NCBI GenBank assembly: GCA_964370235.1
Contig: CAYJIL010000020.1
Location: forward strand, 1-28,330
Reading direction: 5' to 3'
DNA length: 28,330 nucleotides
Origin: CAYJIL01 sp964370235
Lineage (GTDB): Bacteria; Bacteroidota; Bacteroidia; Bacteroidales; Rikenellaceae
Shown: piece after piece, positions 8,481-14,723 of the stretch
Layout of the letters: each line of letters starts with the position of its first letter
How positions within the stretch are numbered: the stretch's first letter is position 1
Position numbers and translations under genes: made by a program
Notes under the pieces: generated by a model
What the model was told of the DNA's origin: nothing
Databases searched by the model: none
What the model saw: the letters and a program-made list of their open reading frames with translations, nothing else

Positions 8481-9593
8481 ATGAACCACTTCGAAGATAA
8501 ACACAAGAGCGAACTCCCTTCGAGTGCACTCAAAGTAAATAGTGGCATAGAGCAGCCACCAGTGGTAAACCCACACTTTAGGAGAGTAAAGCGCAAAAAG
8601 CTCACAACAGACGAATATGTAGATGGAATATTGGCAGGTAACATCACCATTCTTTCGCAGGCAATCACCCTTACCGAGAGCCTACTGCCTGCACACTATG
8701 TGCAGTCACAAGAGATTATAGAGAGGTGTTTGCCACATAGCGGTAACTCGTTGCGTGTTGGTATTACGGGTGTACCGGGGGCAGGAAAATCAACTTTTAT
8801 TGAAGCAATAGGTACACAGGTAACCGAGCTTGGCCACAAGCTAGCGGTGCTTGCCATCGATCCTAGCTCGGAACTGAGCAAGGGGTCGATACTTGGCGAC
8901 AAAACTCGCATGGAAACACTAGTTGGTAACCCAAAGGCATTTATTCGCCCTAGCCCATCGGCAGGTACGCTTGGCGGTGTGGCTCGCAAGACTCGTGAGG
9001 CAATGATTTTGTGTGAGGCGGCTGGCTACGACATAATATTTATTGAGACAGTGGGTGTAGGACAAAGCGAAACTGCTGTGCATTCGATGGTAGATATGTT
9101 CTTGATGTTGCAAATTGCTGGTGCTGGTGACGAATTGCAAGGTATCAAGCGAGGCATTATGGAGATGGCAGACATGGTGGCAATTACAAAAGCCGATGGC
9201 GAGAACAAACGCCGAGCGACAATGGCACAGGCACACTTTAAGAGTGCACTATCGCTATTCCCACTTCCAAAATCGGGCATACGACCACAGGTGTTTACTT
9301 GCTCATCGCTAGAGGGCACGGGGCTCATGGACTTGTGGGCAGCAATCGAAGATTACCTGTCGGAGATTCACACTAATGGGCACTACCAAAACAACCGCCT
9401 ACGACAAGCCAAATACTGGATGTATGAGACAATAAACGAGGCTTTGCGTGAGGGTTTCTACACCAACGCTGCCGTAACTAGCGCCATTAAAGAGGTAGAG
9501 CAGCGAGTGCTCGACAACAAAACTAGCTCGTTTGTTGCAGCCAAAGAGCTACTAGATATTTACTTTCATAGCAACATAAACGATAATGAATAA
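8481..9593 (+). CDS. meaB: Methylmalonyl-CoA mutase-associated GTPase MeaB
   Basis: G3E-family P-loop GTPase that chaperones adenosylcobalamin loading and protects methylmalonyl-CoA mutase, part of the succinate-propionate pathway common in Bacteroidales. The 370-residue protein has Walker A GVPGAGKS at 97-104, the AIDPSS and GDKTRM segments, the switch-region motif IETVGVGQSE and the base-recognition motif TKAD. The mutase genes are not in this window. The first 40 residues, rich in charged and Pro residues, are a non-conserved extension. The stop overlaps the next small ORF by 8 bases, so the genes are probably translationally coupled. Confidence 0.95.
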   Translation: MNHFEDKHKSELPSSALKVNSGIEQPPVVNPHFRRVKRKKLTTDEYVDGILAGNITILSQAITLTESLLPAHYVQSQEIIERCLPHSGNSLRVGITGVPGAGKSTFIEAIGTQVTELGHKLAVLAIDPSSELSKGSILGDKTRMETLVGNPKAFIRPSPSAGTLGGVARKTREAMILCEAAGYDIIFIETVGVGQSETAVHSMVDMFLMLQIAGAGDELQGIKRGIMEMADMVAITKADGENKRRATMAQAHFKSALSLFPLPKSGIRPQVFTCSSLEGTGLMDLWAAIEDYLSEIHTNGHYQNNRLRQAKYWMYETINEALREGFYTNAAVTSAIKEVEQRVLDNKTSSFVAAKELLDIYFHSNINDNE

Positions 9594-9720
9594 ATATCAA
9601 AAACGAAACGTTGTAGCAATGGGAATACTCATTTTGCTGTTCATTATAGGAATAATAATTAGGTGGGATTTTGTCTCTAGCGAAGTTACTAGCAGCATAG
9701 ATGCCCTATTTAATAGATAG
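9586..9720 (+). CDS. Small single-span membrane protein, 44 residues
   Basis: The ATG overlaps the meaB stop by 8 bases (ATGAATAA), and the TAG is followed 7 bases later by the phosphatase ATG. The product has a basic N-terminus (MNKYQKR), one hydrophobic span of about 17 residues (about 9-25, ILILLFIIGIII) and a short polar tail (RWDFVSSEVTSS...). A short positive segment before one helix suggests an inner-membrane protein. Tight packing on both sides supports its being a real gene. No family is recognised. It could help place the phosphatase or MeaB at the membrane, but that is speculation. Confidence 0.6.
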   Translation: MNKYQKRNVVAMGILILLFIIGIIIRWDFVSSEVTSSIDALFNR

Positions 9721-9727
9721 TAACACT

Positions 9728-10486
9728 ATGAATTTTGAAGATTTCAAAGAGTGCGTTAGCAGCTGGCTGCCAACAATAAAAAGAGAATCGTTATATTATT
9801 GGGGAGATAGCCTAGCGGCAGAGTTCAAGAGCGACTCTTCGCCAGTAACAATTGCCGACCGTGCCATCGAAAACTATATTGTTTCGCAAATAAAGGCACA
9901 CTACCCTAGCCACTCGATACTAGGCGAGGAGAGCGGCAAACACCAAGGCAGCGAGGACGAATATTGCTGGGTGATAGATCCAATAGATGGCACTCGCAGT
10001 TTTATGCACGGCGTACCGCTATTTTCGTCATTAATTGCACTCACAAAAGGAGGCGAACCTCTTTTTGGTGCTATATATCTACCCATAACGGGCGATATTA
10101 TTTTTGGCGATGGAGATACCACAACCGTGAATGGCAAGCGAGCAATGATGAGAGATTGCGCAGGTGTTAGCGAGGCAACAATACTATCATCGAGCATATC
10201 CGACATATATAAGCTAAGAGATGGCCAAAAGTTTACGCCCGTTATGCAAGAGGCTAGATGCACCCGAACATGGGGCGATGGTTATGGTTACTTTATGCTT
10301 GTAGCGGGGCGTGGCGATGCAATGATAGATGCCAAGATGGCTATATGGGATCTCATGCCTTTAATCCCAATTGTGCGTGGAGCAGGCGGCGTAATAACAG
10401 ACTACTATGGAGGTGACCCAACAAAGGGCAACTCGATAATTGCAGCATCACCTACACTACATAAGGAGCTAATAGATAGGCTATAA
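9728..10486 (+). CDS. Inositol monophosphatase family phosphatase, likely histidinol-phosphatase type
   Basis: Mg2+-dependent phosphatase of the IMPase/FBPase superfamily, 252 residues. Visible motifs are the acidic EE at 67-68, the signature DPIDGT at 84-89, and WDLMPLIPIVRGAGG at 206-220, which supplies the last metal-binding Asp. The TWGDGYGY segment near 180-187 resembles the HisN-type histidinol-phosphatase subgroup, so histidinol phosphate is the best guess, with inositol phosphates or CysQ-like substrates as alternatives. No his genes are nearby. I chose ATG 9728 (MNFEDF), because the in-frame ATG at 9701 lies inside the upstream small ORF. It is the third gene of the meaB operon. Confidence 0.88.
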   Translation: MNFEDFKECVSSWLPTIKRESLYYWGDSLAAEFKSDSSPVTIADRAIENYIVSQIKAHYPSHSILGEESGKHQGSEDEYCWVIDPIDGTRSFMHGVPLFSSLIALTKGGEPLFGAIYLPITGDIIFGDGDTTTVNGKRAMMRDCAGVSEATILSSSISDIYKLRDGQKFTPVMQEARCTRTWGDGYGYFMLVAGRGDAMIDAKMAIWDLMPLIPIVRGAGGVITDYYGGDPTKGNSIIAASPTLHKELIDRL

Positions 10487-10525
10487 ACAAAACGACAAAC
10501 CACTGCCACACAGCAGTTATAAACA

Positions 10526-10587
10526 AAGAGTGGCTAAGGAGTATTAAGGAGCAAAATATTGTTCATTAATGCCTCTTAGCCACTCTT
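10526..10587. terminator. Long hairpin after the meaB-phosphatase operon
   Basis: Two 27-base arms (10526-10552 and 10561-10587), the outer 13 bp perfect (AAGAGTGGCTAAG/CTTAGCCACTCTT) and the inner part with wobbles and a few mismatches, surround an 8-base loop. The following sequence is TA-rich (ATTATAATTA) rather than a clean T-run, so it may be a terminator or an RNA 3'-end stabiliser. Confidence 0.6.
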
Positions 10588-10632
10588 ATTATAATTATGC
10601 TACTCAACTAACAAAAGCCACAACAATTAATG

Positions 10633-10663
10633 TTTGTTTTAGAATTATTTATTACTATTTTTG
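10633..10663 (+). promoter_or_regulatory. Consensus promoter of the DUF4838 gene
   Basis: TTTG (10633-10636), exactly 19 bases, TATTTTTG (10656-10663): a full match to the Bacteroidota consensus. The -7 element overlaps the possible TTG start at 10661, which rules that start out and supports ATG 10691. Confidence 0.8.
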
Positions 10664-10690
10664 CATAAAACCAACAAATCCCATAATAAT

Positions 10691-12877
10691 ATGAAAAGAT
10701 TATTCACAATCTTATTATCACTAGCTATTACTACAACGCTAGCAGCACAAAGCGTAGTAGTAGTTGAGGACTTTAAGCCACTAACCCGAATTGTGGTAGC
10801 ACAAGATGGAGTAGAAAATCAAAAAGCAGCATCGGTACTAGCCGAATTTATAAAACTATCGAGTGGTGCACAAATGCCCATTGTGACTGGTAAGGCAAAA
10901 AAAGGCGATATAGTTGTGGGCGACACAGCTCCCCAGAGCGTAACCGAAGATGGATATAGACTTCAGACAAGAGACGGAATTTTATATATTGCAGGTAAAG
11001 ACAAAGGCGTTATATATGGTGCAATTTCGTTACTAGAGGAGTACCTTAACGCAGACTACCTAGCTGCCGATGTTAAATATATTGACAAAACATCACGAAT
11101 TGTATTCCCCGACATGGACGTAGTGTCTAACCCTGCATTTAGATATAGACAAACACAGGGTTATGGTTTTAGCCAAGACCCCGACTACAAACTTTGGATG
11201 AGAGTAGAGGAGCCAAAAGAGGTATTTGCTGGTGGCTACTGGGTGCATACATTCAACTCTATTTTGCCATCTAGCGAGTTTGGCGAGAGCCATCCCGAAT
11301 ACTATTCGTATATTAAGGGCAAGCACCGCCCGGGCAAGGCATCGCAGTGGTGTTTATCGAATGACGAATTATTCGAGGTAGTAGTAGAGAGAATAGACTC
11401 TATATTTAAGGCAAACCCGGGTATGGATATTATTTCGGTAAGCCAAAACGATAGTAACTTCACATATTGTAGATGTGAGAAGTGTGAGGCTGTAAACGAG
11501 TATGAGGGCGAGCCATCGGGCAACTACGTTCGCTTTATGAATAAACTAGCCGAGCGATTCCCCGATAAAGAGTTCTCGACACTAGCATATCTGTTTACGA
11601 TGAAACCACCAAAGCACGTTAAGCCACTACCAAATGTGAATATCATGCTTTGCGACATAGATTGCTTTAGAGAGGTTCCGCTAACAGACAATGCTTCGGG
11701 TCAGGAGTTTGTGAAAGCAATGGAGGGATGGAACAAAATTTCGGACAATATATTTGTGTGGGACTATGGTATCAACTTCGATAACTTTATATCACCATTC
11801 CCTAACTTTAAGATTTTGCAGCCAAACATAAAGCTATTCAAAGATAACGATGTCACTATGCACTTTTCGCAAATTGGCGGAACTTATGGTGGTGATTTGT
11901 CGGAGATGAGAACATATGTTGTATGTAAGCTAATGTGGAACCCAGATCTTGATGCCGACAAACTAATGCGTCACTTTGCTCAAAAATATTATGGAGCAGC
12001 GGCAGATTACATTTATGCCTATGAGAAGATGTTAGAAGGTGGACTTCTAGCAGCCGATGGTAAACTATGGATATATGACTCGCCAGTGAGCCACAAGGAT
12101 GGTATGCTAAACGCAAAGAGCCGCCACCACTACCACCAAATATTTGAGAAAGCATTAGCAGCAGTTGAGGGTGACGAAAAACTTACTCGTCGAGTAGAAC
12201 TAGCTTACTTGCCGTTGCTATATTCAGATCTTGAGATTGCACGTACAGAGGCAACAAAAGATGTTGCCAAGCTAAAAGAGACTCTTAACAAATTTGAGAC
12301 GCTAGTTAACAAATATGATGTTGTTTCACTTAATGAGCGTAGAAATACACCACAAGAGTATTGTGATCTATACCGCAATCGTTTCTTACCTAGTGACGAG
12401 AAGAGTTTGGCTATTGGAGCAAAAATTATTTGGGAAACAGAACCCGACGGCAAATATGCAGCTACGGGCGAACGTTATCTAACAGACGGACTATATGGTG
12501 GTGCTACATTTACCGACAGCTGGACTGGCTGGGAGGGCAAAGACGCTGCATTTGTAGTAGACTTGGGGCAGAGCAAAGAGTTCACAACAATCGAAACCGA
12601 TTATCTGCACAAACTAGGCGGATGGATTCTTTTGCCACGTAGTATCGAGTACTCGATTTCGGATAATGGCAAAGATTTTGAGAAGGTTGCCTTTATTGAG
12701 TTTGAGGAAGATCAGTCGGTACCTGTTAAGTACAGAGCTGCAACATTTACAAGCCCTACAAAACTATCGGCTCGCTATGTTAGAGTGTCGATTGAGGGTG
12801 TTAAGGAGTGTCCATCGTGGCACTATGGTGTTGGATATCCTTGTTGGATGTTCATCGACGAAGTTACGATTAAATAA
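10691..12877 (+). CDS. DUF4838 (GH163-like) secreted protein with C-terminal discoidin-like domain
   Basis: A 728-residue exported protein. An N-terminal signal peptide (MKRLFTILLSLAITTTLAAQ) precedes an N-terminal alpha-glucuronidase-like/GH20b-type domain (about 22-135: VLAEFIKLSSG, GVIYGAISLLEEYL). The central DUF4838 domain (about 150-450) carries SQND at 251-254, CRCEKC at 260-265 and SGNYVRFMNKLAERF. A C-terminal F5/8 type C-like module (about 590-728) shows FVVDLGQSKE, SIEYSISDNGKDFE and ARYVRVSIEG. DUF4838 proteins include family GH163 N-glycan endo-beta-N-acetylglucosaminidases, so a role in releasing host or plant glycans is plausible, but the substrate is not set by sequence. It lacks a lipobox, so it is probably periplasmic. 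The stop is 2 bases before an AraC regulator start. Confidence 0.85.
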   Translation: MKRLFTILLSLAITTTLAAQSVVVVEDFKPLTRIVVAQDGVENQKAASVLAEFIKLSSGAQMPIVTGKAKKGDIVVGDTAPQSVTEDGYRLQTRDGILYIAGKDKGVIYGAISLLEEYLNADYLAADVKYIDKTSRIVFPDMDVVSNPAFRYRQTQGYGFSQDPDYKLWMRVEEPKEVFAGGYWVHTFNSILPSSEFGESHPEYYSYIKGKHRPGKASQWCLSNDELFEVVVERIDSIFKANPGMDIISVSQNDSNFTYCRCEKCEAVNEYEGEPSGNYVRFMNKLAERFPDKEFSTLAYLFTMKPPKHVKPLPNVNIMLCDIDCFREVPLTDNASGQEFVKAMEGWNKISDNIFVWDYGINFDNFISPFPNFKILQPNIKLFKDNDVTMHFSQIGGTYGGDLSEMRTYVVCKLMWNPDLDADKLMRHFAQKYYGAAADYIYAYEKMLEGGLLAADGKLWIYDSPVSHKDGMLNAKSRHHYHQIFEKALAAVEGDEKLTRRVELAYLPLLYSDLEIARTEATKDVAKLKETLNKFETLVNKYDVVSLNERRNTPQEYCDLYRNRFLPSDEKSLAIGAKIIWETEPDGKYAATGERYLTDGLYGGATFTDSWTGWEGKDAAFVVDLGQSKEFTTIETDYLHKLGGWILLPRSIEYSISDNGKDFEKVAFIEFEEDQSVPVKYRAATFTSPTKLSARYVRVSIEGVKECPSWHYGVGYPCWMFIDEVTIK

Positions 12878-12879
12878 AA

Positions 12880-13716
12880 ATGGATAAAAACGCATTCGAG
12901 CTCTCATATTTTTTGGGAGCTACAGATCAGTATCATATCGCGAGGGTAAACATTACCTCGCGATATGATCTTTCGTGCCATAGTCACGACTATGCCGAAC
13001 TACTGTGGGTAGAGGCTGGCTCGGGCATTCACTTTGTAAACGGAGCAAGAGTAAAGCTAGAGCAAGGCGACTTAGTAATGGTTCGCCCTAGCGATTCGCA
13101 CACTTTTATTCCCGACCTGCAAGGTATAACGATAATAAACATTGCATTCACAGCACAGACTCTTGAGTTTTTTCACGATCGATATTTCCCAAAAAGCGAA
13201 ACATATTTTTGGAGTAACGACAAACTCCCCTATCACATTAAATTATCGGAACAAATTGCACATCGCATAAGAGCACGTGCCGAAGAGGCATTTCGACTCA
13301 CCCGAAGTAACCTGCAACTAGATAGTTTGCTACTATTTATATTTAGACAACTAACAGCCAACGAAAGGGTCACCAACATATCGGATCTTCCGCTATGGCT
13401 ACACAGCGCAATGGGGCAATATAACAACCCCGATATATTTAAAAAAGGAACCGAAGGCTTTGTGGAGCTGTGTGGACGAAATGTTAGTTACATTAATCGC
13501 ACTGTTCAAACACATTTTAATGTTACGCTCACTTTGCTTTTGAATGAGGCTAAAATGAGATATGCTATCACACAACTATCGCTCACCGATATGCCTATCA
13601 AGGGTATTTGCGACAACTGTGGATTTAGCAGTATTGGCCATTTCTACAAAGTGTTTAAATCGTTCTACGGACAAACTCCGCTAGAGTATCGACGCATAAA
13701 TCAGTTAATAGTTTAG
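12880..13716 (+). CDS. AraC family transcriptional regulator, cupin sensor type (ChbR-like)
   Basis: A 278-residue DNA-binding regulator. The N-terminal cupin (about 20-100) contains CHSHDYAELLWVEAGSG and LEQGDLVMVRPSDSHTF, the pattern of ChbR-type sensors that bind sugars. The C-terminal AraC domain has two helix-turn-helix units (second: IKGICDNCGFSSIGHFYKVF) and ends with TPLEYRRIN. It is cotranscribed with the DUF4838 gene and precedes the glycyl radical operon, so it probably controls one or both; the repeats in the following intergenic region are candidate binding sites. A very strong hairpin lies in its first 30 codons. Confidence 0.88.
   Translation: MDKNAFELSYFLGATDQYHIARVNITSRYDLSCHSHDYAELLWVEAGSGIHFVNGARVKLEQGDLVMVRPSDSHTFIPDLQGITIINIAFTAQTLEFFHDRYFPKSETYFWSNDKLPYHIKLSEQIAHRIRARAEEAFRLTRSNLQLDSLLLFIFRQLTANERVTNISDLPLWLHSAMGQYNNPDIFKKGTEGFVELCGRNVSYINRTVQTHFNVTLTLLLNEAKMRYAITQLSLTDMPIKGICDNCGFSSIGHFYKVFKSFYGQTPLEYRRINQLIV
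12932..12969 (+). repeat. 17-bp hairpin inside the 5' end of the AraC gene
   Basis: Arms 12932-12949 and 12953-12969 pair over 17 bp, the outer 14 perfect (ATCATATCGCGAGG and its complement), with one bulged G and a 3-base loop. It begins 52 bases into the coding sequence. Codons are unaffected (YHIARVNITSRYD). Confidence 0.8.
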
Positions 13717-13809
13717 CGTACTTTTGCATCGATGTCAAAATAGCGTAATTGATTACCATTTTAAAGGGAATAATGACAAAATAACGTATAGTTATCTTTC
13801 GTAGCTTTG
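13714..13809 (+). promoter_or_regulatory. Promoter and repeated operator-like motifs upstream of the glycyl radical operon
   Basis: TAGCGTA occurs at 13714-13720 and 13741-13747, and TAACGTA at 13782-13788. The last two are parts of a 15-base direct repeat (TGTCAAAATAGCGTA at 13733 and TGACAAAATAACGTA at 13774, two differences) spaced 41 bases, about four helical turns. TAGCTTTG (13802-13809) matches the -7 consensus 24 bases before the activase ATG, with no good -33, as expected for an activated promoter. Direct repeats suit AraC-type binding. Confidence 0.55.
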
Positions 13810-13833
13810 CAAATGTAAATAATATGTAAAGTA

Positions 13834-14709
13834 ATGCAAGGTACAATTACCACTATTCAACGACTATCGATACATGATGGGCCGGGGATAAGATCTACAA
13901 TTTTTCTAAAGGGTTGCAACATGCGATGTGAGTGGTGCCACAACCCCGAGACTTGGTCAAAAAAGGTTGAGCTACAACAAATCGAAGCTAGATGTATTGG
14001 CTGTAAAAGTTGTGTTGAGCTATGCCAAGGCATTGTATGGTCTAATAATAGAGTGGTAATCGACCGTTCGATGCTAAAATCACTTACCGATTGCACACAG
14101 GCATGCCCATCGGGCGCACTCAAATTAATGGGGCGTGAGGTAACTGCCGCAGAATTAGCCCTAGAGGTGTGCAAAGACAAATGTTACTTTGAGAGCTCGG
14201 GTGGCGGAGTCACAATATCGGGTGGCGAGCCGAGCATACAACCTCGCTTTTTAAAAGAACTTGTCTATGAACTCAAGAAAGCAGACATCAATGTTGCCAT
14301 CCAGAGCAACCTGCTTTGCAGCAAAGAGTTAATCGAGCAACTAGCACCACATATCGACTTGTGGATGGTAGACCTAAAGTCCCTTAACAATCAAAAACAT
14401 ATTGAATTTACAAAAGTAAATTGCACCGAGATTATTAAAAACATTGAGTTTTTAAATTCTCTTGGGGCAAATATTGTTGTGCGCACACCTGTCATCCCTA
14501 GCTTTAACGACACTCAAGCAGATATTACCTCTATTTGCAAGATGCTCAAAGAGATAGGCATAACAAAGTATGAGTTACTTGAATTTCATGCTATGGGTTT
14601 TGACAAATTTACACAAATGGGCATAGAGAACCCAATGGGTGAGAGCCACAAACTAGCAAGCCAAACGATGGATAAGCTAAGGGAGATAGTAAGAGAATAT
14701 GGATTTTAA
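13834..14709 (+). CDS. Glycyl radical enzyme activating enzyme (radical SAM)
   Basis: Uses S-adenosylmethionine and a [4Fe-4S] cluster to abstract hydrogen from the glycine of the partner enzyme encoded 14 bases downstream. The 291-residue protein has the radical SAM motif CNMRCEWC (Cys28, 32, 35) after the activase signature SIHDGPGIRSTIFLKGC, a ferredoxin-like CIGCKSCVELC (Cys54, 57, 60, 64), then CTQACPSGAL (Cys87, 91), and SGGEPS near 129-134. Many activases have two complete four-Cys ferredoxin motifs; here only the first is complete, so it probably carries one auxiliary cluster or an unusual pair. First gene of a three-gene operon. Confidence 0.93.
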   Translation: MQGTITTIQRLSIHDGPGIRSTIFLKGCNMRCEWCHNPETWSKKVELQQIEARCIGCKSCVELCQGIVWSNNRVVIDRSMLKSLTDCTQACPSGALKLMGREVTAAELALEVCKDKCYFESSGGGVTISGGEPSIQPRFLKELVYELKKADINVAIQSNLLCSKELIEQLAPHIDLWMVDLKSLNNQKHIEFTKVNCTEIIKNIEFLNSLGANIVVRTPVIPSFNDTQADITSICKMLKEIGITKYELLEFHAMGFDKFTQMGIENPMGESHKLASQTMDKLREIVREYGF

Positions 14710-14723
14710 TAATTAAATATAAT

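Noticed and set aside
10661..10690. Longer start of the DUF4838 gene at TTG 10661
   Set aside because: The TTG is part of the -7 promoter element and would put ten polar residues before the signal peptide.
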